Below are positions 1 to 12,308 of a stretch of DNA of 64,000 bases, in pieces. Each line of letters starts with the position of its first letter. Positions within the stretch are counted from its first letter, which is position 1. Location: assembly GCA_036250195.1 (NCBI GenBank), contig JAVHZZ010000003.1, positions 346,855,875-346,919,874 on the forward strand, in the 5' to 3' direction. The stretch comes from Mixophyes australis. Its lineage: Eukaryota; Chordata; Amphibia; Anura; Limnodynastidae. The notes under the pieces are model-generated. The model saw nothing but the letters and a program-made list of their open reading frames with translations. It was not told the origin of the DNA and searched no databases. The translations under genes were made by a program, and so were the position numbers.

Positions 1-360
1 GCATTAATCTGAAGATGAAAACGTTCTTGCAGCAGGACAGTGGGAAAATGTGTAGCTGGAAAAGCGGAACACATGATGTTGATTTAGACCTATAACAAAT
101 GAAGCAATACTAGCACAGCGTTCGATGACAGCTTAGAGCGTCTCACCCTGCTTGTCATTCATCAACTGTCACAAAACTATGCAAATTAAATAACTTACTA
201 ATAACAATATTACACAATGTCACAAAATGTTATTAACCCTGTTTTACTAATGACTACTGTTGATGTTACACAACCTGCTTCACACATATGTTCACAATGC
301 TATTGCTTTAAACAAACAAGTTTTAACAACGTTAACCCGACAAACAAAAATGGGAATTTA

Positions 361-609
361 ATCATCATCATTACCATTTATTTATATAGCGCCTAATATA
401 CACACACACAGACTAGGGTTAATTTTGATAGCAGTCAATTAACCTACCAGTATGTTGTTGGAGTGTGGGAGGAAACCGGAGCACCCGGAGTAAATCAAAG
501 CAAACACGGGGAGAACATACAAACGCCACACACATAAGGCCATGGTCGGGAATTGAACTCATGACCTCAGCGCTGTGAGGCAGAAGTGCTAACCACTAAG
601 CCACCATGC
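361..609 (-). mobile_element. V-type SINE copy, internally deleted
   Basis: Minus-strand SINE: tRNA-like head (A box TGGCTTAGTGGTTAGCA-like, B box GGTCATGAGTTCAATTCC), the conserved central segment (CTCCGGGTGCTCCGGTTTCC-like), then a TATATAAATAAATGGTAATGATGATGA-type tail. The block between centre and tail is missing here. Confidence 0.85.
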
Positions 610-2839
610 ATATTATAGCTCTGCTGTGCATTTTATATGCAAATGTAGGAATCGCGGAACACTCAACTGAATGAGGAAAAATGAACCAAAACGGGTACAA
701 ATGACACATGTATGCCACAAGTTATACTGTGTAAGCTAATATACAGACTATAGGGCATAAACCATTTTGGTCCGCTGAGATGATGTGTTGCAGTCTAACT
801 GACTGATAACACCTCTATTTCACAAGCACTTAAGCTTACTAAACAACATTCTGTTCTCTCCCGATACGAACATTTTTGATATGCAAAGCTCCAAAGTTAG
901 CAAATGTTTCCATTTAGTAAATTTGCGCTAAGTAATGTAAAGATCGTGGCTTCTGATTGGTCCTCCTCTACCGTTGTCCGAGTACAGTAAAGGCGTGTTC
1001 ACGCAAATGCGGCTCATGCAGGCTTGCAGAAACACCGGTTATTGGGCAGGCGCAAATACGCACTGCTGATGACTTATCGGAAATCAGGTCCATATGCGGA
1101 TGTGGACGAATCTTAAGATGCATACAACTCTGCATATGGGCGGAAATGCGGTTGTTTTGCTTGAACATTTAAGAGTAATTTACTACCATTTATTTTCCAA
1201 CTCTGCATAGTCTGTTTTTAATGCTGTCTTTTTGCCAATTTAGACAAATATACATAAGTAAAATGTTCACTATAAAGTGAATGGAGTATACTCGACCCCA
1301 TTGCGTCTGAGTTAATAGAGCAGGCAGCATCCAAAAGACAATGCTGTGCCTCCTCTGCTCCTAGCTATAGGCACAAGGGCAAGTGGGTATGGGTTGTTTT
1401 CTGTAACCTGTACCTTCCATCCCTATACCCGTTTACATGCTGTTACTGTCCTTAAAAATGAATAATAAAACCATGATTATTTAACACCAGTGGATAAGGG
1501 GCCTGAAGCATATGTCCATCTGTCCGGTATGGTCAGCAACTATGCTATGTTAGTATGTGCCGATTCATAACCAATATCCGCAACCACTGTTCATGATATC
1601 GGCAGTAGATTCTCAATTTACTTACAACTTACAACTTTTTTCAAACAATAATCTACCCTATTTAATAAAACATAGACAATAGCACAATGTGAGAAGGAAA
1701 ATTATATATATTTTTAAAAAAAATAAAATAAAGTATTTTAGTCCATGAGTACAAATGAATATAGTAAATGGTTTATGATAGCACCATGTTTCAGAGTATA
1801 CATAGTAATCTTTAGCATCTTGTTTTACTTTTTAAAGGCGACACAATCATTGCTCTAGCCTGAACCCCCTGGTCTTCCATATGTACCCCAGAAACAAGCG
1901 TCATCCTCCAGTCTACAGAGAGATTATATATTATAACGCCCCACGAATAAATGCATCCTAATGATAATAAATTACAACACCACGTCCACGGGAAGAGGGA
2001 TTGCTCCTGCACAGGACTATAAAGTTTTAAAATAACCCCCATTCCCCACCAACTGCTATATGTAGAACTTTTTCCAGCATGCCTCCAACTACGTTATGAG
2101 ACCAAACATTTGTAAACAGGCTGGTCTTATCTCAGGACAAGGTGTACAAAAATTCCAGAGTGCAAAGTGAACTTCTCCAAAACAAGCGTGCCTGCTCTTG
2201 TTGTTGTCGAGATGCTGCTTTCCACCTTCATGGGCTTCGGCTGTGGGTTGTTTTCTTAAACTCTGGTGGCTGCTCCAGAGCAAGTTTTTTCTTGACTGAA
2301 GAATTGCAAACAATAAGAGTGAGCCATTAGGCCTCAGGCCTCTGTGACAATGCGGGATCTGCAGAGTTACACAGCGCCCTGGCTGCTGACCAGGTTTCAG
2401 TTACTGTCTTAAGACTAGTAAAGGCAGGGTGGTATGTCTACATGGGCTATACGTATAATAATGTGATGGCTCTGACTATAATCACAATGTGCCTGTGCAG
2501 TTTGCAGCAGTCTTCAAATGTTTTCTGATCTGTGTTAGTAAGACGTACCAGTTTACGTAGCTTCCCCATTTTGGCAATTACAATTAAAAATGATAAACTC
2601 TGGAAATACAATTACTACAAGGCTAATTCCTTAAAATGCCATTTTTACCTAAATGTATATTCACCTAACATTCCACCTACAAGTAGACTAACTGCGCTGC
2701 AAAGCGCTTACAACCAAGAACAGTTGACACGCAAACCAGCCCGCGTCAGTTTTTAAACACAGCATTTTTAAAATAGCGGCTTTCTCCTGTTAACGTGTGT
2801 TAAATGGTAACAAAAATTTAGGGAGTGCAGGTAAAGAAC

Positions 2840-4640
2840 ATCAATTCTAAAATGTTCTCATTGGCGGACAACATCTTCCTTTCATTATCCCAGCAAAAGA
2901 TTGATCTCCCTCTCCAACCTCTTTAAAACTCTGTAAACATATAGCGATCTCTACGGCTACAAGATCAACTATTTAAACTCGGAAGTCATGGCGCTACAAT
3001 CTCTCCCCACAGGATACTGAAATTCTCAAAACTAACTTTAGCTTTAATTTGCAGACTAGGAAAATAAAGTATCTTAGGGTCTTCCTCACATCCCGCTATG
3101 ATCTCCACTTCCAAGTAAACTTCTCCTAACTCTTCTCCAAAGTGCCAGCTGACCTGGAGCCGACTTATCTCCTGGTTGGGCAGGATCATAGCAGTTAAAA
3201 TGAATATCCTCCCCAAATGGTTCTAGCTCTGTAAAACTCTCCCAGTGACTGTTCTTTTCTCCCTATTAAACAACATTCAGAAAACTCTCCATCTGGAATA
3301 ATAGACTGCAGAAGTTTTCAGTCAACATACTAAAACAATCTATTGATAGGGTTGGTAGGGGTCTCACTGATGTCAAACTCTATTACTTTGCCACACACTT
3401 TTCCCAGATCATTGGTTCGTATGCTCCACCAGGCATGGTCTCTCGGCTCGATACTGAATCTGATTAAACTTCCATGGCCTTACTCCCATGTGGGGCCCAA
3501 CTACAAACCAACAACCTCACGCCACCAAACTACTCCCAACACTCAAATTTGCTACTAAGGTCTGGGACTGAGATATTAAAGCTGAAGCTCCTCTCTTCAG
3601 TATCCCTCCTGACTTCATCTGGCACAATCTCACACTTCCCCCTGGATCATCTACTGCAAAGTTCTGTAACTGGATCCAAGCTGATTTACAATTTCCCCAG
3701 ATACTAAACCCATACTAACCAAATATGTTATTTCATGAGCTCTTTACCTCCAACCCACATGTGCTTGGGGATCTCACTCCATTTGAGAAAGTTTGTAGAC
3801 ACCATCCAATGGACAAGGGCATAATCTCCAACATTTATAGTAATTTTTCCCTCGACACTGCCCTTCCGCCACTGAATTACTATGAGGCTGAATGGGAGAG
3901 GGACCTGGGACCTGGGACCCCCCCCCCCTGGACAAGGAAGCCTGGGAGGACATGAGACATGGAAATTGACAAAAGTTCCATCTCGAATAAGGTAAGAAAT
4001 TTCATTAAAAAATATCTACTATCGATGGTACTATACCCCAGCAAGGCTCAATAAAATGTTTCCTTGCTTTTCACTTGATTGTTGGCATAACTGTGGACAT
4101 AGGGGCAGGCCCAGTGGCAATGGATCCTTGGGTATTCTTGCTGCGTCCCTCTCCACCCCCCCATATATGATACACCTTATAGGAAACTTGCTACACACAT
4201 TCTAGCAACCGCTAAATGCCTATTGGCTCTAAATTGGAAGAACTCCTGTCCACCATCTCTACCCGCACTTAAAAAAAAAAAAAACACTCTTTTTTAATTT
4301 TCTGAGGCAACGCCCCCAGTAGCCTCTGATGTCACTCTGTACAATACCCTATATTATGAGCTGCTACTAGGTTGCCCCTTCCACAATATTGGTCCTGTAC
4401 CTAGACCTTACCTAGAGCCCTGTCTATCTTACTACTAAAATTGTCTTTAAACCTTGAAAGTTGGTTATACATTTTCATTCTATGGTTCCTGGTTGCTATT
4501 GCTTGTTGTATCATTTATTGTTTTATTTTTGTGACCTGGATACATTGTAATGTTAAATATTTGACATTTGAAGCTTTCTGTGTTATTATTGCATTGCACT
4601 GTTACTTGTAAACATAAAGAATTCTAAACAAAAAGCAGTA
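2840..4640 (+). mobile_element. Tx1/L1-like LINE, 3' half, decayed
   Basis: Conceptual translation across frames gives the reverse-transcriptase active-site block (ADN for ADD, about 2865), IKYLGVFLTSRYDL (about 3065), then C-terminal L1 landmarks such as YYEAEWERDLG (about 3880) and WKYYL.P.RLN.MFP followed by CWHNCG (about 4010-4095). Stops and frameshifts are frequent. These are motifs of L1/Tx1-clade ORF2. A trailing region to about 4640 ends in AATAAA-like sequence. The 5' half is absent, as in most truncated LINE insertions. Confidence 0.82.
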
Positions 4641-5102
4641 CAAAAACTAAGAATCAATGCACAACTGGGGAGGTTAGCTCTCTATAACTGTGGGTCTTCA
4701 TTATATGGAACTCCACAGTTATTATAGATAGGGGTGAGTGGGATGTCAAGTAATAAATACATTTTATGTGGAGTTATCCTTGAACCTAAATAAAACTTTA
4801 AAAGAAGATATACCACGTTATACTACAGTGTATCAGTCATAGAATGTCTCCATAATGATATACGTATGGAAGATGCCCTAGCCCAGTCCATCTGTCTATC
4901 CATACGTACTCAATAAAAAGAACCTGCCCACTGGCATTACCTCACTCACTATGAAAGTGTTCTGAATACATAACAGCCACCAGGAACAGGCTCAGTATCT
5001 ATATTGTAAGTTCTAGATTTCCAACTGCTTCTGTTAACAAATGAAGACTCTCAGAATTCTCAGGTGAAAATGTTGGTAGTCTAAACGTTAATCACTGCAA
5101 GA
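4641..5102. other. Intron stretch without recognised feature
   Basis: AT-rich. The only structure seen is a short imperfect palindrome about 4680-4735 (CTATAACTGTGG / CCACAGTTATTATAG). Confidence 0.5.
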
Positions 5103-5363
5103 CAGTGATAGGTAACTTGACAGACCTCAGTGGGCGCATGGGCAGCCCTCTAATGTTTAAAACGCCCGCACGTTTCCATTAATCTCAGTAATAAGTCAAA
5201 ACAATATATTTAATCAAAGAAAGAGACACCTACCTGTAATATCAGCAGGCATTTAAAGTTAAGACTTATGTCACAAGCTATAACAAACACTTCTGAAAAT
5301 AAAGGAGGATGGAGCTGGGGCCCGCGCGCGATGGCTCAGGGGGCCGCCTGTTGCCCATCACTG
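5103..5363 (+). mobile_element. Nonautonomous DNA element, CAGTGATGGGYAAC ends
   Basis: Ends are inverted: CAGTGATAGGTAACTTG on the left and the reverse complement of CAGTGATGGGCAACAGG on the right. Related copies are at 6444-6697 and 19700-19790. The 5'-CAGTG terminus suggests hAT; no clean target duplication is seen. Confidence 0.65.
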
Positions 5364-5827
5364 CTGAGCGTTTAGCCATGGCATCATTCACAATCAGCTG
5401 CAGTTTTCTTAGCAACTTACATTTTTAAGACTATCGTATCTATAAGTTGTGTGAATACAAGTCACTACAGAGACCAGTCCAACACAATCACTGCAAACTT
5501 TTCTTGTTAAATGATAATTCACCAGTGCAGAAATAACACCCTTATAAAGCCATAAAATATACAGTTGTGGATTGTCTGACTCCATGCAACAATTCCTTTC
5601 TGTACAATACATACAAGTACATATAAACAGAACAACATAATGAGCACGGTTATTGGGAGCATTTTCCAGGAGACAAAGGACACATTGTTACTACAGAGAT
5701 AATGTAAATGCACATTTTTATCACGGCCACAAAAGACACAGGAACGTGCGAGATGTGACTGCTGAGCCCGGTAGCTGATCAATCTAATGTGAATTTGGTC
5801 CCTGGCATTAGCAGTGTAACAACGTAT

Positions 5828-6111
5828 GGGCCTCATTTAGAGAGAAGCAAGAAAGGAGCAAATTGGCTCCTGGTCAAACAATGTTGTGATGCGAATGAGT
5901 TTAATTTTGATGCACGCAGGGGAAATAGTGGCTGCTTTTGCATGTAGCACACAACTGCTGGTCAGCTTTATTTATATAATATAAGGTTGAGCTAGGACAC
6001 GTCCCCTCCCAGCTTTAAATCTGGCTGCAAATTTTAATATTGCCCCCCCTGCAGCATGGTTTTGGCAATTTTGCACTTTTTTTGCTTTGCTCTAAACTCT
6101 AAATGAGGCCC
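5828..6111 (+). mobile_element. Palindrome-ended MITE, GGGCCTCATTTAGAG family
   Basis: Terminal inverted repeats GGGCCTCATTTAGAG / CTCTAAATGAGGCCC, flanked by TAT on both sides (5825-5827, 6112-6114). 284 bp, noncoding. A second family member is at 60924-61399. Confidence 0.85.
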
Positions 6112-6181
6112 TATGTGTTCTTGTACAACAGTTATATTTTTCACAGTAAAAAGAAAAATCCAATTTATTACCACTTAGCAG

Positions 6182-6185
<4 letters not shown>

Positions 6186-6243
<58 letters not shown>
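6186..6243. repeat. (TA)n microsatellite
   Basis: Uninterrupted TA dinucleotide run of about 57 bp. Confidence 0.97.
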
Positions 6244-6245
<2 letters not shown>

Positions 6246-6443
6246 ACAAGAATTCAATGTGCTATAATAATATTGTCACTACAACATGTTAGCCTAAACG
6301 TGAATGGGGCCAGATGAAGAAGTGGCTCATGTGTGAACTACAATAGTCACTGTACAAGTCAGTTTTGTTTTTCTATCAATATGACCATTGACCTGTGTGT
6401 GGAATATACAGACACATTAGCAGCAAGGTGATTGGTTCCTGAG

Positions 6444-6697
6444 CAGTGGTGGGCAATAGGCAGATCTGGGTCCACAAGCGGTTCTCTGGGTCTTCACCTG
6501 TGGCCCCCAGCTCCTTCCTGCTTGATATCAGTTTTTTTGCTATAGATTTTAACTCTTGTTATATTAAAATGCCTCCTGATAAGATATTACAGATAGGTGT
6601 CTCTTTCTTTGATTAAATGTATTATTTTAATTTGTCTCTGAGAGGTTATTGTGCAGCTCTTCTGAGGGGTAGAAGTGTATCAGGTTGTCTAACACTG
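6444..6697 (+). mobile_element. Nonautonomous DNA element, CAGTGRTGGGCAA ends
   Basis: Starts CAGTGGTGGGCAATAGG and ends with the reverse complement of CAGTGTTAGACAACCTG. Flanks TTCCTGAG and ACCTAGAG are similar, compatible with a decayed 8-bp duplication. The interior (e.g. CTCTTTCTTTGATTAAAT) is the reverse complement of that in 5103-5363. Confidence 0.65.
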
Positions 6698-6738
6698 ACC
6701 TAGAGTATACGTCACAGATGGATGTAAGGACTGGGTTA

Positions 6739-7442
6739 GGGTGGGTACACACTACAGAGCTTTCAGCATATTATCAGGCCAATCGGACGATAAAAGACTG
6801 AATGGTCCAATACCATCATAGTGTGTATCCTGCAACAAGGAACGATTAACATTCCGAAGAACATAATACTGTTAAACTGAACTAAAAATATAATTTAACG
6901 ATAGAACGATGTTGTCCCAATTCTGCACTCATATTCATAGAGGTTACAGAGTCACAATCTTTTCAGGCAATGGTTATCACACATGAAGAACACAGATCTG
7001 AAGGTAAAGCTTATAAAACGTGTATAGTGTGTACACATGAATCAGCACGCTGATCGGAGACTTTAGTTGTTGGTAAAATCATTCTACATAGGCAAATCGA
7101 GGGGGGGTTTCCCACTGCCTGGAACCCCCCCCCCCCCCCCTCCAAGCCTAAGGCACTGTATAATTGAGGTGACTGGACCCTGCTCCCGCTTCACACAGCT
7201 CTGCTTGAAATGGGAGAGCTGCGTGCACCTAACAGTAGTGCACGCAGCATTGCCCATGTATATTATGGGGATAGGAAGAGTTGGAGAGCAGCCAAGCACT
7301 GTCTAAAATTATAGCCACGCCCGCATGCATGGTGGTCACCCCTCTGGCGGCGTGGTGTGGAAATTCCCCCTCTACAAATCCTGCCTTTGCCCCTGTTCTA
7401 GATAACACATTGGTCGGATATTTCTGTAGTGTATACCCAGCC
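6739..7442 (+). mobile_element. PIF/Harbinger-type MITE, interrupted
   Basis: Terminal inverted repeats GGGTGGGTACACACTACAG / CTGTAGTGTATACCCAGCC flanked by TTA on both sides (6736-6738, 7443-7445). TTA/TAA 3-bp duplications are typical of PIF/Harbinger. Another element (7091-7395) is nested in its right half. The intact sister copy is 10851-11272. Confidence 0.85.
7091..7395 (+). mobile_element. Nested GGCAAA..CCCTG element
   Basis: Inserted in the Harbinger MITE; the flanks TTCTACATA (7082-7090) and TTCTAGATA (7396-7404) look like a target duplication with one change. Ends GGCAAATCGAGGGGGGG and the reverse complement of CAGGGGCAAAGGCAGGATTT. Two other copies are in the window (19796, 52409). 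Confidence 0.8.
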
Positions 7443-7581
7443 TTAATCCATCATGTGTAATATTGGTCAATCACAGTCTAACCAATCACAGGCTGCTGAC
7501 ACATGAGGCATTATAGGCAACCTTTAATTTAAATTTGACTGCATAATCTTTTCAAGCTCCTCCCACATGTTTAAGACTGTG

Positions 7582-7754
7582 GGCTAGATTTACTAAGCTG
7601 CGGATTTGAAAAAGTGGGGATGTTGCCTATAGCAACCAATCAGATTCTACCTGTCATTTTGTAGAAGGTACTAAATAAATGAAAGCTAGAATCTGATTGG
7701 TTGCTATAGGCAACATCCCCACTTTTTCAAACCCGCAGCTTAGTAAATCTAGCC
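7582..7754 (+). mobile_element. 173-bp palindromic MITE (TTTACTAA family)
   Basis: Two long inverted arms (GGCTAGATTTACTAAGCTGC ... its reverse complement), each with TTGAAAAAGTGGGGATGTTG and GCAACCAATCAGATTCTA-type segments. Flanked by CTGTG on both sides (7577-7581, 7755-7759), a 5-bp target duplication. Family members: 29675, 29965, 31495, 36126, 42236, and an old one at 43312. Confidence 0.93.
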
Positions 7755-8218
7755 CTGTGTCCTGATTTGACCTTTTACAGTTTAATAAACTGCAGCCATT
7801 AGAGTTATTGACATTACCCGTCTGTCTTGCCTCTGTGTATTAATCCACCAACCCACACAATATATTTATACACAGCAAGCCTGAAAAACTGTCACTCAAA
7901 CGCTGACTGTTTAGTTACAGAAGCTCGTTTCTAACATAGAACCCTGCTGTAGAGTAATGAAAGAGCGTATGATGGACTTAACACTTCAGTTATATCATGT
8001 ATATATCATTCAGTCCATCACTGCGCAGCCTTTGAAACACATTAACTTTAAACGGCTCTTTAAAGGCGTACTCTTTTGGAAACCACACCGTGAAGAGGTG
8101 TGGTTTCCATAATTTGACTCTGCTGTTCAGTGCAACCTTGTACAATATATTTTTCAGACTAATTTTAATATCATTATTTGCAGAACACTCAACTTAGAGA
8201 TAAGGTAACATTGAGAGA

Positions 8219-8504
8219 TCATCATCATCATTAACTTATATAGCAGCACTGATTCTGCAGCGCTGTACAGAGAACGAGAGAGAGAGAGAGAGAGAGAGAC
8301 AGAGACACTAGGGTCAATTTTGATAGCAGCCAATTAACCTACTAGTATGTTTTTGGAGTGTGGGAGGAAACCGGAGCACCCGGAGGAAACTCACACACAC
8401 ACGGGGAGAACATACAAACTCCACACAGATAAGGCCATGGTCGGGAATTGAACTCATGACCCCAGCGCTGTGAGGCAGAAGTGCTAACCACTGAGCCACC
8501 GTGC
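8219..8504 (-). mobile_element. V-type SINE copy
   Basis: Minus-strand SINE with tRNA-like head at its right end (GTGCTAACCACTGAGCCACC), conserved centre and the GCGCTGTACAGAGAAC tail. A GA run (8276-8301) has grown in the tail part. Confidence 0.93.
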
Positions 8505-10019
8505 TCTTATGACAACACCATCCAGAAAGACTTAATGAGAGTATGCTGTATAAAGCAATCTTTTAAAAGTGGAACTTTTCTTATATGTCATCTTTTCATC
8601 TCTCATATTTCCAGATAACTCAGTGACGAGGAGATGGTGCGTATTGGGCCTTTTCACCAGATCTGAATGGACCAGTGCTTGTTAGACCTAGGGGTTGTCC
8701 GCTGATAATGATGATGATGAGGAATAATGAAGTCCAATGGTATTATGTTAATACTAAAACTAGTTAAAGAGTCAAACCCCTGTGAGGTTTGTTGGATGAC
8801 TATTCGGATTGAACAATTAGTAAATCTCTGTGTATAAGTTGCAACTGGTCTATAAAAAAAACAAAAAAAAAAACAGGTCATTTTCTTATAAAATATGGAC
8901 TTGGTTCTAAAAGAAATTTGTTGGCACAATTTTCATAACGAAAAATTGGCAACCCTACCTGTAACGTTTAGCTACGCGACAGTCCCCTGGGTCACAATGT
9001 TAAGACAAGCATTGCACTGCTCAGTTAAACTTTATCATCACTCTCGACCCATTAAATTTACTTACATGCAGAAAATCAACAACTTGGTTTAAATGGCCTC
9101 TAACACTTTGTAGGCCAGACGCCCATTGCAGAGAACATCTGATGCATTGCATTTGACACAATGCACTGACTCGCTCCGATTTAATCCTAAAAGTTACACA
9201 GGCAATTAAAACACACAGCTGTTTCTGGACGCTACTGAGGGGACTCCCAAAACATTGGGTTAAATCAAAATGCTGACTTTACACATTCGTATAAGCAGCG
9301 AGGGTCAAGACTGGGGCACCTCTTTGACTGAAGTTCAGACAGAAAAATTCAACTAAAGCAACTTTGCTTCTTGTCAGACAAACCGTCTGACCGGCTTTTA
9401 TAGACGGGAATATTGCACATTTGCTGTGTCATGTAACAAACCAGGACAATTAAATTATACGGTCCTCTCTGTATCACGAGAGTTTTGAATACTCTTGAAT
9501 TCAGGGTCAAGAATTAGAATTTGGTTTCCAAACAGTAATGTATATTTTAAAACTACAACATAAAAAAAAAAAGTATTAAGCAGGGACAACTACTTTAAAT
9601 TACTATCCCTATATAAAACTACCCTTATATTCAAATAAGTATGTGGCTTCACAAATTGTAACTTTTAAAAACATTTGCTCAGTCCACTGAAGTCCACTTA
9701 GTGTAGGGGATAGATGTACTTTAGCCCAGTTTAAAAAGCGCCTAGATAAACACAATGGGATTGATTCATTAAAACCAGCCACAAAGAGATAAATGTCACA
9801 TTGAGATTGCATTGTAGTTACCCGCATACATTATCAAATTGAAGATCAAATTTAAAAAGAGCGACACAAACAGATCACCAAAGTACCTTTATCTGGGGTG
9901 ACAGCCCATTTTAGACCGCGCTTTAGTGGTTCACTGACGTTTCAGAAAATTTAAATGTAAAAATAAAAAATGTCGAATGCGTCCATTATGGAACTTCACA
10001 GATCATCTGATGGATCTAG
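8505..10019. other. Intron stretch without recognised feature
   Basis: AT-rich unique-looking sequence with short A-runs (8858-8873, 9564-9572). No exon or repeat family recognised. Confidence 0.5.
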
Positions 10020-10172
10020 CATACCTCCCAACACTGACAGCGGACTAAAGGGGCCGTGCTTGCGTGAGCATGGGGGCGTGTCTATGGCATCATAGGGCGT
10101 GTCTGCATCATGACGGGGGCGTGTATGTGCTTCATGGAGGAGTTAAGTAAATCGGGACAGGTGGGAGGTATG
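10020..10172 (+). mobile_element. MITE with CATACCTCCCAAC ends
   Basis: Terminal inverted repeats CATACCTCCCAAC / GGTGGGAGGTATG with similar flanks (GATCTAG, GTCTAG). Interior has repeated GGGGCGTGT motifs. Belongs to the broad CATACTTGCC/CATACCTCCC group also seen at 32161 and 55346. Confidence 0.75.
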
Positions 10173-10239
10173 GTCTAGTGAGATAGAGCCGTGAGGCTTT
10201 GCTACAAAGCTCACGCAGCCTTCATTGTAATGACACTTA

Positions 10240-10559
10240 GGGCCTGATTCATTAAGGAAAGGAAAGCAAAAAAAGAGTAACTTTGCACTTGGGCAAAACC
10301 ACGTTGCATTAGAGGGGGGAGGAACATTTAAAATGTGGGGACAATTTTATAGCTGGGATAAGGCATGTCCTAGATCCACTTTACATTTAACTATAAAAAT
10401 AAAGCTATCAAGTATTTGTGCGCTACATGATAAAAATCAGACAGTATTTAACCTATGTGCAAAATAATAAACTAATTTGCTCCCCTTGCATTGTAACATG
10501 GTTTGTCCAAGAGCAAATTTACTCCTTTTCTGCTTTACTTTGCTTAATGAATCAGACTC
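10240..10559 (+). mobile_element. MITE, GGGCCTGATTCATTAAGG family
   Basis: Inverted ends GGGCCTGATTCATTAAGG / CTTAATGAATCAGACTC. The inner sequence (CTTTGCAC..GGCAAAACCA, AAATACTGGCTG-like, ATTTGCACCCCTTGCA-like) recurs at 12810, 17586 and 53347. Confidence 0.88.
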
Positions 10560-10850
10560 TATTCTTTATTTCTCTGTCTCCCTCCCCAATAAATCTTCTA
10601 GTGTAACCAACAATTTACAGAAAAATTAATAAATGAAATAGCAATGTTTAATTAGATTTTGCTAGATAATAAGTAACCGTGACATCAGCCCCTCCAAATG
10701 ACCCCTTCTACCAGGTACAAAACGCTCTGTGGCTCGAATTTATCAGATAATTTACTATTGCGGTCTCCTGGCCTGTTTTTTTTTTTAAAAAAAAAACAAA
10801 TAAACAAAATTTTTTATTGATTATACCGGCTCAGGTGACTGCAATAGTAA

Positions 10851-11272
10851 GGCTGGGTATACGCTACAGTGTTTTCAGACAGACAGTCGGGCCAATCAGA
10901 CGGCCCGATATCACATTAGTGCGTACACTGCAATGATGGACGATTATCATTCCAAAGCACATTGTATCCTTTCAATTGATTTGATCCAGATTAAAAAGGT
11001 TGCTCAACAATGTTGTTCCAATTCTGCAGTGTATATGCACTCAGGACCAGCAGTGTCCATAGATCTCTATGGTGTGTGCAGAGTCACAATCTTTTCAGCT
11101 GATGGTTATGACAACAGATGAAGAGCACAGATCTGAAGTGTGACTGTGCAAAATGTGTCTATTGTGTACACATGAATCGGTACTCTGATCGGGACTTTTT
11201 TTTTTAAAACTCATTGGTAAAATGGTTAAGGATATCGCATTGGGAGATATTTTGTATAGTGTATACCCAGCC
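10851..11272 (+). mobile_element. PIF/Harbinger-type MITE, intact ends
   Basis: Inverted ends GGCTGGGTATACGCTACAG / TATAGTGTATACCCAGCC flanked by TAA on both sides (10848-10850, 11273-11275). 422 bp, noncoding, same family as 6739-7442. Confidence 0.9.
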
Positions 11273-11699
11273 TAAATGACGTGATAAATTTGAGAGCAAA
11301 GTATTTTGTAATTGGTGAAATGAGGTTCTGTGACTTGATCAATTGGAACAGTACCTTCCTGAAGATTCTATAAAGCGGACCGAAAGCCAACATAAACTCC
11401 TAATCAGTGATAGCCACAGCGACACCTTATGGTTATAAGCTGCTAGTGCACTTCATCAAAATAAACGTTTGCAGCCGAGTGCATAAAAGTTCTATCATGG
11501 ATCGCCCAGCAACTGCAAATAAAGTTCTTCAATATACAGCATTTTTCAGTGTAAAATAAATCTAGCTGCAGAATAAAAGGGTAAACCCAATAAAACATTT
11601 GAGGGTATAGCAGTGATTTTCCTGCTGTCTATTGATTGTAAATGATGTTTTTTTAGTCCTGTACATAACTGTAACCAATGTTCTATAGAAATAAATAAT

Positions 11700-11975
11700 C
11701 CTGGCTATCCAACCAGCTGGGCTATGTCATATGTGAGGAGCACAGGCCACCTGCACCGTGTCAGACTGACTGCTCCATTAAAGGATCATTTTAAAATCAA
11801 ACAGATTTAATTAAATGTGTGTCCTGGGAAACACTTTGCCTCCATTTTACTTCAAATGTAAATAATACACTAAGCAGCTCCCTGTCATGAGTCCATGCAG
11901 GGAAGCATCAATTAGCTTCATAAAGCCATTAACTTCTGCTTCAAAAGTGATAGCAGCTCTCATTAGTCCCATAAT
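11700..11975. promoter_or_regulatory. Candidate conserved noncoding element
   Basis: Repeat-free, balanced composition, with runs rich in homeodomain-like TAATTA/ATTAA and E-box-like words (CAGCTGG, CAATTAGC, CATTAACTTCTG). It has the texture of vertebrate intronic enhancers, but conservation cannot be measured here. Confidence 0.3.
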
Positions 11976-12308
11976 CATTCAGTTTTAGAACAAAAAAAAG
12001 ACACCAGAAGTATAGATAAGGCAAAACAGAAAAAAAAACTGCTGAATAGCAAATACTGAAAAAGACAATCGTGCAAATCTGAATCAAATTGACTTTTTAT
12101 AATACGCAAGTACGCATATCTGCATATAAACTGACGTACAGGTGTGTCACAGGCTCAGATTACTAAATCCGGTTCTCCCACAACGGTAAGTGGTTTTTCT
12201 ACTTGAGTACAAGCACATTACTGCCTAAGGGCTCACTCCTAATTGAGTTTTAATTTGTTCCTGCGGTAAAGTTGACTCAGTGCTAACCAACAGCCAAAGC
12301 TGGCTGAA

